DNA from: Aselliscus stoliczkanus
Lineage: Eukaryota; Chordata; Mammalia; Chiroptera; Hipposideridae
DNA length: 64,000 nucleotides
Direction of reading: 5' to 3'
NCBI GenBank assembly: GCA_033961575.1
Contig: CM066727.1
Coordinates: 114,502,434 to 114,566,433 of the forward strand
The position numbers were made by a program, and so were the translations under genes. Positions within the stretch are counted from its first letter, which is position 1. Each line of letters begins with the position of its first letter. Positions 31,853 to 43,385 of the stretch are shown piece after piece. The notes under the pieces are model-generated. The model did not search any database. It worked only from the letters and a program-made list of their open reading frames with translations, and had not been told where the DNA came from.

Positions 31853-33005
31853 GCCATGTCCAGTAGATAATCTGCCATGTCCAGTAGAGTCATCATCTCA
31901 GATATAGTTCTCACTTCTAAAAGTTCAATTTGGGTCTTTCAAAATATTTTCCATATCTGTATTTAATATATTTCATCTTTTCTCTAGCCTTTGAACCTAT
32001 GGAATAGGTTATAATGCAATTCTAATATCTGTATCCTTTTTGGGTGCAGAATTATTTGATTAATTACTTTCTTCATTATGGGTTATATTTCCTGCTTCTT
32101 TGTATGCCCAGTAATTTTTTATTAATGCCATGTATTGTGAATTTACCTTATTTTTTTGTATTTTTTTTTGAGGGCAGTGTCACTGGCCCCCACATGCGGG
32201 ACCCGAACCGGGGCCACTGGCCTCCCAGGCCAGCACCCAACCACCGCACCACTCGGCCGGCCCTACCTTATTTTTGTTGTTCCATAAATATTTTTGAATT
32301 TGTTCTGGGGCACAGTTCTTTGAAAAAGGCTTTATCCTTTCCAGTCTTCCTTTTAAAATTTGTCAGGCAGAACCAGAGCAGCATTTAGTCTGGGGGCAAT
32401 TTTGGTCCACAAAAGAAGATGCTTTTGAGTACTTCACTGTAAATTATGAGAGCTCCAATCTGGCTGATGGGAACAAGCATTATTCTAATCCTGTATGAGT
32501 TCTAGTTATGGTTTTCACAATACTTTCAGGTGGTTCTTTCCCTGGCCTTCAGCAGTTTCCTCACATTTATGTGCTGGTGAATATTCTGCTATTTGAGGGG
32601 GACCCTCTGAAGGTCCCCAGAGTTTTATTGTCGTTGCTAGTCATTTTGTCTCTGTGTGTAGTCATTTTCTCTACTACCTACTTTTCTTCCTTGCTAACTC
32701 TAGCTGTCTTGATCTCCCTAGAGTCTCAGCTCCATCTCCTCACTTCAGGGAATCTGCCAGGCTTTACCTTGATTCCACCTTTCTGTGCGACCACCGGGAA
32801 ATTCTCTCAAGGTGGTAAACTGGGCAATTATAGGGCTTACCTGATTAGTTTCCCATCTCTCAGGGATCTTTGTTCATGGTCTGATGATGTCCAATGTCTT
32901 GAGAATATTTACTTTAAAAAATAGTTTGTCTAGGTTTCTAGTTGTTTCAGGCAGGAGGGTACATTTGGTCCCTATTATTCCATCTTGATAGGAAGTGGAA
33001 GTCCA
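31853..33005 (-). mobile_element. Old L1-like relic, antisense
   Basis: The sequence CCATATCTGTATTTAATA, TTCCTGCTTCTTTGTATGCC, CCAGTAATTTTTTATTAATG, AACCAGAGCAGCATTTAGTC and TTCTAGTTGTTTCAGGC follows a repeat I recall as an L1M end region read backwards. The subfamily and exact part are uncertain. An A' SINE is inserted at 32158-32265. Confidence 0.55.
32158..32265 (-). mobile_element. Head-only SINE (type A'), antisense
   Basis: Minus strand GGGCCGGCCGAGTGGTGCGG to CACTGCCCTC and poly(A). TACCTTATTTTT lies at 32145 and again at 32264 as the target-site duplication. Confidence 0.93.
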
Positions 33006-33410
33006 GCTCAGACTAAGTTCAGCAGAAAGGTAGAATTAATTGGCTCACATAACCCAACCACAGAAAAGAAGAAAGCATACAGGCCTTAGGGTTAACTGGA
33101 TCTATTGACTCAAGTTATACCAGAACGCTTTCCCTTTCTCTCTCCCTGTCTTTCTACCTCATTTCTATTTCTATATGTTGGCCACATTCTAGTGGAGGAC
33201 ATGGCCACTGTCAGATCTAGAGCGCACCCTGATAGCCAGCACAGCAAAGAGAGGACTTCATTGCCATCTCCAACTTGGATAATTCGACAGAAGGAGTGGC
33301 CTGAGTTGGATATACCCTATGTCTGTGTACCAACCACTAAACCCTGGAGGGTACATTACCAAGATTGACCCAACAAACAATACTAAAAAAAATACATGTC
33401 ATCTGACTTA
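33006..33410. other. Unannotated intergenic sequence
   Basis: The open frame at 33105-33368 lacks any recognised relative. No feature assigned. Confidence 0.5.
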
Positions 33411-33505
33411 CCATTGTACACATAGGTTTGAGCATTTGTATTTTCTTGGAATAACTCCCTAGAAATTGCTGTGTCACAGGTTTTAGAGAAAGCTTTTTTT
33501 TTTTG
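33411..33505 (-). mobile_element. Left piece of an older L1, split by the 6.5-kb L1
   Basis: GGAATAACTCCCTAGAAATTG and GCTGTGTCACAGG resemble the L1 ORF2 C-terminal region read backwards. The continuation is at 40018-40480. Confidence 0.55.
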
Positions 33506-34031
33506 GATTTCATTGAGTTTTTTATATATATATATATATATATATATTTTAATTAGCTTCAGGTATACAAAACAGTGCAATAGTTATACTTTTTAACCCT
33601 CAAAGTGACAACCCCCTCCCCCAATTCGCCTCCCCACTCCTCCCCCCATATCATACTATCTATTACAATTCCTTTGACTCCTTTCCACCTTATAATCCAC
33701 ATCCCGTGACTATCTATATATTCAATTACAGTTGGCATACAATATTAATGAATTTCAGTTATACAGTGCAGTGATCAAGTCTCTACTCCATCCATGAAGT
33801 GGTCTCCCTAACAATACATGTGACCATCTGACACCCTACAAAATTTTTACAACATTATTATATTCCCCGAACTGTCTTTCATATCCCTGTGACAATACTC
33901 TAGTTACCTATTTATGCTATCTGATCCCTTTCCTTTCTCCCTCATCCCCACCCCCCTCCCAACTAGCAACCCTGTTTTTCCTCTATATCTATGAGACTGT
34001 TTCTGTTTCCTTTGCTTATTCATTCAGTTTT

Positions 34032-37000
34032 TCAAATTCCACATATAAGTGAAATCATATGGTATTTGTCTTTCTCCGACTGACTTATTTCACTTAACAT
34101 AATAGTCTCTAGGTCCATCCATATCGTTGCAAATGGTACAATTTCATTCTTCTTTATAGCTGCATAATACTCCATTGTGTAAATGTACTACAGTTTCTTA
34201 ATCCAGTCATCTACCGATGGGCATTTCGATTGTTGCCAAGTCCTGGCTATTGTAAATAGCGCTGCAATAAACATAGGGGTGCATATACTTTTTCGAATTA
34301 GCGTCTTGGATTCCTCTGGGTAGATACCCAAGAACGGAATTGCTGGGTCATACGGCAGTTCCATTTCCAGTTTTTTGAGATACCTCCATACTGATTTCCA
34401 TAATGGCTGCACCAATTTGCAGTCCCACCAACAGTGCACCAGGGTTCCCTTTTCTCCACGCCCTCGCCAGCCCTCGTTTGTTGATGATAGCCATTCTGAC
34501 TGGAGTGAGGTTGTATCTCATTGTGGTTTTTATTTGCATTTCTCTGATGATGAGTGTGGTTGAACATATTTTCATATGCCTGTTGGCCATCTGTACGTCC
34601 TCTTTAGAGAAATACCTCTTCATATCCTCTACCCATTTTTTAATTGGGTTGTTTGTTTTTTTGGTGTTGAGTATCACGAGTGTTTTATAAATTTTGGATA
34701 TTAACCCCTTATCAGATATATCGTTGGCAAATATCTTCTCCCATTCAGTAGGCTCTGCCTTTTTGTTTTATTGATGATTTCCTTTGCTGTGAAAAAACTT
34801 TTAAGTTTGATGTAATCCCATATGTTCATTTTTTCTTTTATTTCCCTTGCCCGAGAGGATATATCAGTAAAAATATTACTCGGGGTAATGTCTGCAAACT
34901 TACTCCCTATATTTTCTTCTAGGAGTTTTATGGTTTCAGGTTTTACATTTAAGTCTTTAATCCATTTTGAGTTTGTTCTCGTATATGGTGTAAGTAGGTG
35001 GTTCATTTTCATTTTTTTGCACGTGTCAGTCCAATTTTCCCAGCACCATTTATTAAATAGACTATCCAGTATTGACATTTTAACTATATTAATTCTTCCT
35101 ATCCATGAGCATGGTATGTATTTCCATTTATTTGTATCTTCTTTGATTTCTCTCTTCAGTGTCTCATAATTTTCTGAGTACAGGTCTTTTACTTCTTTAG
35201 TTAAATTGATTCCTAGATATTTTATTGTTTTTGAAGCAATTGTAAAAGGGATTGATTTCCTGATTTCTTCTTGGGGTATAAAAATGCAACTAATTCCTGA
35301 ATATTAATTTTGTATCCTGCTACCTTACCAAATTCATTTATCAGTTCTAGCAGTTTTTTGGTGGAGTCTTTGGGATTCTCTATTTATAGTATCATGTCAT
35401 CTGCATATAATGACAATTTTACTTCCTCTTTTCCAATTTGGATGCCTTTTATTTCATTTTCTTGTCTGATTGCTATGGCTAGAACTTCCAGAACTATGTT
35501 AAATAGAAGTGGTGAAAGTGGGCAGCCTTGTCTTGTTCCTGATCTTAAGGGGAAAGCTTTCAGCCTTTCCCCGTTGAGTACGATGTTTGCTGTGGGCTTA
35601 TCATATATGGCCTTTATTATGTTAAGATATGATCTCACTATTCCACTTTGCTAAGAGTTTTTATCATAAAAGTCTGCTGGATTTTGTCAAATGCTTTTTC
35701 AGCATCTATTGCTATGATCATATGATTTTTATTTTTCATTTTGTTAATGTGATGTATTACATTAATTGATTTGCGGATATTGAACCAGTCTTGCATACCA
35801 GAAGTGAATCCCACTTGATCGTGGTGTATGATCTTTTTAATGAGATGCTGAATTCGGTTTGCTAGTATTTTGTTGAGAATTTTTGCATCTATGTTCATTA
35901 GGGATATTGGCCTGTAGTTTTCCTTTTTTGTAATATCTTTGTCTGACTTAGGAATCAGGGTGATAGTGGCTTCATAGAAAGAGTTTGGGAGCCTTCCCTC
36001 ATTCTGTATTTTTTGGATTAGTTTGAGGAGAATAGGTACTAATTCTTTTTTGAATGTTTTGTAAAATTCACCTGTGTAGCCATCTGGTCCAGGGCTTTTG
36101 TTTGTTGGAAGATTATTGATTACTGATTTAATTTCTTTGGCAGTAATCAGTCTGTTCAGAGTTTCTGTTTCTTTTTGGTTCAGACTTGGTAGATTGTATG
36201 CTTCTAGAAATTTATCCATTTCTTCCAGATTGTCAAATTTGTTAGCATATAGTTGCTGATAGTATTTTCTTAAAATTTTCTGTATTTCTGTGTACTTCTC
36301 CTCTTTCATTTCTGATTTTATTAATTTGGGTTCTCTCTCTCTTTTTCTTGGTTAGTCGTGCTAAGGGTTCGTCGATTTTATTTATCTTTTAAAAAAACCA
36401 AATCTTGGTTTCATTGATCTTTTGTATTGTTCTTTTGTTCTCTATTTCATTTATTTCTGCTCTGGTCTTTATTATTTCCTTTCTTATACTCCCTTTAGGC
36501 TTGTTTTGCTGTTTTTTTCCAGTTCCCTTAGGTGTAAAGAGAATCTGTTGATTTGAGATTTTTCTTCCTTCTTTAGGTAGGCCTGAACTGCTATGAACTT
36601 CCCTCTTAGGACTGCTTTCACTGCATCCCAGAGATTTTGGGTCATGGTGTTTTCATTTTCGTTTGTTTCAAGGTATCTTTTGATTTCTTCGTTGATCTCA
36701 TTTTTGACCCACTCACTATTTAGAAGCATGTTATTTTGCCTCCATGTATTTGTAAGCTTTCCAGATTTCTTCTTATAATTGATTTCTAGTTTCATAGCAT
36801 TGTGGTCAGAGAAGACACTTGATATGATTTCAATCTTCTTAAATTTGTTGAGACTTGTTTTGTGGCCTAACATGTGGTCTATCTTGGAGAATGTTCCATG
36901 TGCACTTGAGAAGAATGTATATTCTGTAGCATTGGGGTGAAATGCTCTAAAAATATCAATTAAATCCAGCTGGTCTACAGTGTCATTTAAGGCCACTATG

Positions 37001-37487
37001 TCCGTGTTGATTTTCTGTCTGGAGGATCTGTCCATTGGTGACAACGGGGTGCTGAAGTCCCCTACTATGATAGTGTTACTGTTGATCTCTGCCTTTATGT
37101 CTGTCAAAATCTGTTTTATATATTTAGGAGATCCTATATTGGGTGCATAGATGTTTACTAGGGTTATGTCCTCTTGTTGAATTGATCCCTTTATTCTTAT
37201 GTAGTGCCCTTCTTTGTTTTTTACTGTAGTCTTCATTTTAAAGTCTATTTTGTTCAAAATAAATATTGCTACTCCAGCTTTTTTCTCATTTCCATTTGCA
37301 TGAAATATCTTATTCCATCCCTTTACTTTCAGTATGTGTGTGTCTTTTGATCTATATGAGTCTCTTGTAGACAGCATATGCATGGGTCCTGTTTTCTTAT
37401 CCACTCGGCCATTCTGTGTCTTTTGATTGGAGCATTTAGCCCATACACATTTAAAGTAATTACTGATAGGTGCATATTTATTGCCAT
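34032..37487 (-). pseudogene. L1 ORF2 (endonuclease and reverse transcriptase), broken
   Basis: The intact protein nicks DNA and reverse-transcribes L1 RNA at the nick. The start is inferred at the ATG at 37487. The endonuclease block at 37404-36484 shows [24 protein letters not shown] (normally GDFNTPLS) and SDHNAMKLE. The reverse-transcriptase block at 36309-35384 shows [58 protein letters not shown] and LYADDMIL, so the catalytic YADD is still present. The C-terminal part (35078-34188) holds the [14 protein letters not shown] segment. Several frameshifts separate these blocks, a stop follows IKKL at 34188, and the span is about 120 codons shorter than a usual ORF2. Confidence 0.93.
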
Positions 37488-37517
37488 TTTGTTATTTGTA
37501 TTTCTTGTCTTCCTGGG

Positions 37518-38433
37518 TTAGCTTGTTTTACCCTTTTCTTCTGTTAAAAAAAAAAGCTCTTTTAACATTTCCTGCAATGCTGGTTTGGTGGTAATGAACT
37601 CCTTAAGCTTATTGTTTTCTGAGAAGCTCTTTATCTCTCCTTCAATTTTAAGTGATAGCCGTGCTGGGTAGAACAATCTTGGTTGTAGGCCTTTATTTTG
37701 TGTCACTTTGAATATCTCCTGCCACTCCCTTCTGGCCTGCAGAGTTTCTGAAGAAAAGTCAGCTGTTAGTCTTATAGGACTTCCTTTGTATGTAACCTGC
37801 TGTCTTTCTCTTGCAGCCTCTAGGATTCTGTCTCTATCTTTAAACTTTGCCATTTTAACTATGATGTGTCTTGGTATGGACCTGTTTGGGTTCAGCTTGT
37901 TTGGAACTCTCTGCACTTCCTGGGCATATATGTTGATTTCCTTCACCAGGGTAGGGAAGTTTTCAGTCATTATTTCTTTAAATACATTCTCAATCCCTTG
38001 CTTCTTCTCTTCTCCTTCTGGTATTCCTATGACATGAAGGTTGTTGTGTTTCGTGTTGTCCCACAGGTCTCTTAAGCTATTTTCATTCCTATTTATTCTT
38101 TTTTCTCTTTTGTTGTTCCAGCTGGGTGACTTCTGCTATTTTGTCTTCTAATTCGCTGATCCGCTCCTCTGCTTCATCTATTCTACTGGTGATTCCTTTG
38201 AGTGTGATCTTCATTTCAGTTATTGTATTCTTTAGTTCTAACTGGTTGTTTTTTATGGTTTCCCTATCCTTCTTTACGTCTTCACTAAGTTCCTTAAACA
38301 TTGTTATCATCAGTGTTCTAATCTCTGTCTCTGAAAGCTTGGATCCCTCTGTTTCATTTAGTTCCATTTCTAGAATTTTCTTCTGATCTTTTACTTGGGA
38401 CATGTTTCTTTGTTTTTTCATTCTGGCTGTCAT
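37518..38433 (-). pseudogene. L1 ORF1 (RNA-binding protein), one frameshift
   Basis: ORF1p is a trimeric RNA chaperone coating L1 RNA. The first part (38433-38089) starts MTARMKKQRNMSQVKDQ and has a heptad-rich coiled coil ending RIDEAEERISELEDKI. The second part (37970-37518) has the RNA-recognition and C-terminal domains (NRSIPRHIIVKMAKFKDRDR, ARREWQEIFKVTQNKGLQPR). The two lie in different frames, with the break between about 38090 and 37970. A 30-bp spacer precedes ORF2. Confidence 0.93.
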
Positions 38434-40017
38434 TCTGTGAATGCTTCAATGTATTAGATAGATCACCTAGAAAGAAGATAAAATAAAAAATAAAAAAGAG
38501 GTGGGAGGGGGCTCTCCGTCCTCTTTAATCTGCACACCAGTTGCTCAGCAATAGACAGTCTTTGGGCGACTCAGCACCAGCTATTGGGGGGAAGAGCTTA
38601 ACATGTTATGCGCTGGCCTCCCTCTCAGGCTTGCAGTGAGCTTTCCACAATTAGCTGCTGTGTGCTCTGGAACCGTGCTCACTACAAAAAAAAAAATCTT
38701 CACAGGTTGTTGCAGGTTGTCCGCTACTGCAAAAAAAAAAAAAAACCCTCTGTTGCCTGCAGAGATGTGGCCCAGGCACCAGGGGCGCAGGGTGCCTCTG
38801 GCAACACAGCTCTAGGTGGGTGGGGCAGACCCCCAAGGCACCACTTGATGTGGTCAGTGGCCCCCACCAAGTCAGAGCAGCATGCACTCTGCACCAGCAA
38901 TGAGTCCACACAAACTCGCCAGGAAAGCCTCAATCGGATCATGCAGGTGCACCGCTCTCTGCCCAGCACTCTCAGGAAAACTCCCCGTCTCAGCCTGTCC
39001 CAATCAACTGCCTGCAGATCAGGCTAAGCAGCCCAACAGCCAATCCCCAGCCTTGCAACTCTGCACAAACAGTGCGGAGAGCGGGGACCTAAGGCAGCTT
39101 GCACTCTCCTGAGTCTCAGTGAACAGACTGATGCAGCTGGAGAGCACCCGCCCTGTGTTTCCCTGGCAACGCAGCACAAGCAGGGCAAGGGGTGGAGATC
39201 CAAGGCAACTCGCGCAGAGCTGCCTCTCAGTGAGCAGCCTGATGGAGCCGGAGGGCACCTGCCAGGCGTTTCCCTGGTAATGCAGCACAAGCAGGGTGGA
39301 GGGTCAGAATCCAAAGCCGCATGCGCGTGCACTCATTCATGCACGCACTCATTCATGCACGCACTCCTGCGCCAAGTTCCCCAGACCAATGGGATCCCGG
39401 ATCTGACTCTCTGTGGGAGGGCCCAATCCTGCAAAAATGTCATCCTCCTGTACACCACTCGTGTGCAAGCTCCACACCAGTGGAACAATGGTCCCAAAAC
39501 CTTCAGCTTCTGCACCAAAGGTGCCCAGTTCAGTCCTTCCCCACAAGCTCCTGGGTCCGGCTCACACAGCCACTCCCTCCACCAGGAACCGGGTGAGTGC
39601 TCACCGGCGAGCGAATCCGTAAGCCAGCCCCACTGATTCTGTAGCCCCTCTCAGCCTCACCGAGTGGAGCGAAGAGAGTCCTCACTAATTTCTACTGCCC
39701 GCTATCGTAGAACTCATCTTCCTGGCAAAGCAACTCTGGGCTGGTGAGCTCGGTGTGGGGCCAGAGGGTCTCTCCCCCAACCGGAGAAGCCTCCCCACAG
39801 CTGGGGCATCCCTGACAGGATTCGCCCTCTCTCGTCTCCGCCCCTCCTACCAGACTTGACATGGCCTCCTCTTTAGATCCTTCATTTAGAGGTTCTGTTC
39901 ATCTAATGTTCAGGGGACTTCCGAGGGTAAATGTTGTATAAATTATTTGTAATTTTGATGTGATCCTGGGAGGCAGTTTGGAAAGCATCCGTCTATTCCG
40001 CCATCTTACCGGAAACC
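38434..40017 (-). promoter_or_regulatory. L1 5'UTR/internal promoter with tandem monomers
   Basis: GC-rich, CpG-containing leader. Two copies of a 111-bp unit lie at 39117-39227 and 39228-about 39330 (shared landmarks: GGAG.GCACC, TTTCCCTGG.AA.GCAGCACAAGCAGGG), with a partial unit at 39063-39116. A short (CACGCACTCATTCATG)n run follows at 39329-39368. Confidence 0.75.
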
Positions 40018-40480
40018 AAACCCTTTTTGTTATATTGTCAACTTTCCCACGAAAGAGTTTATACCATGTTACTCTCCCATCAGCAGTGGATAATATGGCA
40101 CATTTCCCCTCATCATTACCAACACTGGGTATTCTTTCTTTTATTGTAGCAAAGCTTACAGGGGAAAATACTATTTCACTGCTATTTTATTTGATTAGTT
40201 TTAAAATCAAACATTTTTTCATAGACATTCATTCATACAGTGGATATTCACAGAGTGCCAACTATGTGACAGGCTCCATTGCAGACACTAAATGTTTATC
40301 AACCTTTTATATTTTGTTTGTTTTGTGACTTGCTTATCCATTGGTCATTTTTCTACTGAGGCATTTGTTTTTTCTTTTTGATCTGAAGGATTTCTTATCT
40401 ACTAATGATATCAACTCTGTCATGTATGTAGCGATATTTTAAAATTTAAGTCCTCTGTCTTTAATTTTGTTTGTTATAAT
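40018..40480 (-). mobile_element. Right piece of an older L1
   Basis: ACTCTCCCATCAGCAGTGGA, CCAACACTGGGTATTCTTTC and GACTTGCTTATCCATTGGTC follow the L1 ORF2 end in reverse, continuing from 33411-33505. The 6.5-kb L1 landed inside it. Confidence 0.65.
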
Positions 40481-40836
40481 TTGATGATGTACAACCTTTT
40501 ATTATGTTTGTGCCAAATCCTGTATGATTTTTGCCTTTGATGTTGATGGTCTCACTCTTCAGAGGGTCACATTTAGCATGTTAGCCAGTTTCTCTTTAGA
40601 TTCATCATGTCATATGTAAAAATCAGCTTTTGGCAACATATCTCTTCTCAAGTTTAATCTATTCCTCCTTCTTAAAAGACCCAGGGCTGCAGGCAGCAAT
40701 TCAAAGTATTGTTTCTCCCAAAAGGCTAATTACGAGAGGGAGTACTCCTGTGCTTACCAAGTTCATCACAGACTTGACTTATAAACAGATGTCCTAGTTG
40801 GTGATGTTCTCTGATGATTAATTTAAGAAAATTTAT
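40481..40836. other. Unannotated intergenic sequence
   Basis: No recognised feature. Confidence 0.5.
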
Positions 40837-40955
40837 GGGCTGGCCAAGTGGCGCTGTGGTTAAACGCTGGCTTGGGAAGCCAGTGGCCCCAGTTCGGTCC
40901 CACATGTGAGGGCCAGTGACACTGCCCTAAAAAAAAAAAAAAAAAGAAAGAAAGA
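40837..40955 (+). mobile_element. Head-only SINE (type A')
   Basis: GGGCTGGCCAAGTGGCGC to ACTGCCCT and poly(A), with AAGAAAATTTATG before (40826) and AAGAAAATCTATG after (40953). Confidence 0.92.
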
Positions 40956-41332
40956 AAATCTATGAATAGTGATACTAATAAGCAAATAATAAGACATTCA
41001 TATGTTTATTTAGGACCTTTTAAATTTTGGCTTGCTCTGATCTAATAGCTAACTTATTTCCTGGTAGTCCCAGGAGAAAAGCAGAACAACTATATCTACA
41101 AATGTAGATGTGTAAGAGCTGCTTCTCACTTATAGGCTCATTACATTTTAATCAAATATTCTGCATATTCAGTAATAGTAACAGACTGGAACATAAAGAT
41201 TGTGTTTCCTGGCTATGTTAAAAGGGGTCTTCTAGAGTTTGCTGGCAGTTTCCCAGCCCCAAATATAATTTCTTTATAAACTGTAAAATGCACAAAACTT
41301 TCCTTCTGTCTTTTGCTTGGCAAAAGTGGTGT
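40956..41332. other. Unannotated intergenic sequence
   Basis: No recognised feature. Confidence 0.5.
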
Positions 41333-41520
41333 TCAATAGAACTTTCTGCAATGATGGAAATGTTCTATATCTGTGCTGTAAAAAGTGGTAACCATTAGCC
41401 ACATGTGTGGCCATTGCGCTCTTGAAATGCAGCTAGTAAGATTGAGAAACTAAATTTTAAATTTTTTTATTAAATTTTAATTTAAATTTAGATAGCCACA
41501 TGTGTATCATTATCAGGTTT
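41333..41520 (+). mobile_element. hAT DNA transposon fossil, MER58-like
   Basis: CAATAGAACTTTCTGCAATG, GGAAATGTTCTATATCTGTG, TTAGCCACATGTGTGGCC and CTTGAAATGCAGCTAGTAAG make this a better-kept sister of 394-591. Confidence 0.7.
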
Positions 41521-42150
41521 AGGAAAAAAATGGCCCACTTAATTATTAACTTCAGATAAGCAACAGATAATTTTATAGTTTAGGTACATCCCAAATATTG
41601 CATGGGACACATACTATAAAATTATTTTTTATTTATCTGAAATTCAAATTTGACTGGGTGTTCTATATTTTATCTAGTAACCTTATATGTGTGGCTGGTG
41701 GCTAACATATTGGACAATGCAAGTATGAATGGATTGTCCTGTTTTTTGCAAAGTTTTCAAAATTATTCAAAGACTCCTGTAGGATTAAATCAAGGAGGAA
41801 AACTGGTTAGGATCATTTTTGACAAGAAAAAGTAGCCTGACTGCTGAAAGGAGGCTATTAGGTACTAGGGCCAGGACTACCAAACCAAAGAAATTCAAAG
41901 CAACAGTTGTTTATTAGGTGCCTTCTATGTATAGAACAAATATTCAGCTATATACACCAGTATGGCCACAAACTGCCCAAGGTCAATGTCCATTAGAATT
42001 GATTCGTCCATGTGCCATACTGGGTGTTAATTATTCTGAAAATCATCCTTGACTGTGACTAGAACAAGGGGGGGATGTCTTGAGATCCTCTTCTCCAGGA
42101 ATTTACAACCTAGTAGAAAAGCAGACACCAACTTTGAAAACAAACAAACA
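41521..42150. other. Unannotated intergenic sequence
   Basis: No recognised gene. GTGTGGCTGGTGGCTAACATATTGGACAATGCA at 41689-41721 looks like another hAT end, but too little remains to assign. Confidence 0.4.
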
Positions 42151-42383
42151 GGGTGGCCTGGTGGCTCAGTTGGTTAGAGTTCATGCTCTTAACAAGGTTA
42201 CCGGGATTCAGTTCCTGCATGGGATGGTGGGCTGCATCCCCTGCAACCAGATTGAAAAAGAATGGTGACTGGAGTTGGAGCTGAGCTGAGCCCTCCATAA
42301 CTAGATGGAAACAATGACTTGACTTGGAGCTTATAGGTCCTGGAAAAAACACAGTTACCCGATAAATATTTTTTTAAAAATTT
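42151..42383 (+). mobile_element. Type C SINE
   Basis: GGGTGGCCTGGTGGCTCAG, GGTTACCGGGATTCAGTTCC, GGGATGGTGGGCTGC, TCCATAACTAGATGG and GGTCCTGGAAAAAAC match the antisense copy at 24327-24565 end to end. Confidence 0.9.
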
Positions 42384-42499
42384 AAAACAAAAGCCTTTTA
42401 GTGTGAGACAGATGCTAAGTGATATATATAAGAAAATGCTATGGGAATACAAGATGAGATATTGTGATTTATAAGAACTATACATTTGGTCATTCAAAT

Positions 42500-43385
42500 G
42501 ACCAAAAATATACTTCTCATGTATATTTATTTGTTCTTTGTCCCCAGTTTCTGACTCACAACTCCTGGAACTCTTAGAATTAGGATCCTGAGAGTGGGAA
42601 AGGTGTCTTTTGTTATGTTAATAAAGTGACTTTTGGAAAGCACTCAGGTAACCTTAGAATGGCAGCTGGTTGCCAGGAGAACCAATCATGTGATAATAAG
42701 TTTGGAGCTTCTAGTTCCACCCACGGACTTCCTGGGACAGGACAGGAGCTGGCTGTTGAAAGAGTCACCTGTGGCCAATACCTTAGTCAATCATGATTAA
42801 GTGAGGATGCGTCCATAAAAACCCAAAAGGATGGGGATTCTGAGAGCTTCTGGGTTGGTGAGCACTTGGAGATGTGGGAAGAGTGGTGCACACCTGGAGA
42901 GGGCATGGAAGCTCTAGAATTAGTGACCTCGTAAGTAACATGTTTCTCTGAGTTCTGTGATCCATTCTAGCAAATTAATCGAACCCAAAACGGGAATCAT
43001 GAGAACTTCTAATTTGTAGCCAGTTGGTCAGAAGCACAGAGACTGCCTGGGCTTGGCAACTGGCATTTGAAGTGTGTGTGTGTGGCAGTGTAGTAGGACT
43101 GAACCCTTAACCTGTGGAATCTGATGCTATCTCTGAGTACAGTGTCAGAATTGAATTGAATTTTCGAACACAGTGCTGATGTCTGAGAATTGTTTGTTGG
43201 TGTGGGGAAAACCCCACATACAGTGAAATTGGCTACGTGAACCCAATTGAAAGGGGTCAGTATCAGGATACAGAACCACTGGATGGATGATGTTTTTTGG
43301 GATTTTTTTGTTGGTTTGGTTGCCAAGGTCTAATAAACTCTCAATCTTACCTTTTCTTCCTAGGGCTTTATACATTATACAAATA
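42500..43385 (+). mobile_element. ERV-type solo LTR, copy 1
   Basis: It carries TTTGTCCCCAGTTTCTGAC, CAATCATGATTAAGTGAGG, GGGCATGGAAGCTC, CTGAGTTCTGTGATCCATTC, GAACCCTTAACCTGTGGAAT and GTGTCAGAATTGAATTG, in the same order as 58318-59090. No internal retroviral region is attached. The LTR family is not named; the organisation and repeated occurrence fit a solo LTR. Borders are approximate. Confidence 0.65.

Larger units (their letters stand above)
33510..40017 (-). mobile_element. Near-complete L1 (LINE-1), about 6.5 kb
   Basis: This is the best-preserved retrotransposon in the window. On the minus strand it begins at about 40017 with GGTAAGATGGCGGAATAGAC, containing a YY1-type AAGATGGCGG at 39999-40008 as in human L1 promoters. 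Then follow a GC-rich 5'UTR of about 1.6 kb, ORF1, a short spacer, ORF2 and a 3'UTR ending near a (TA)n run at 33527-33547. Frames up to 306 residues survive, but both ORFs contain breaks, so it is not expected to move by itself. Its orientation matches WNK1. Confidence 0.95.

Noticed and set aside
32508..32924. 138-codon frame on the plus strand
   Set aside because: It lies within an antisense L1-like relic and matches no protein.
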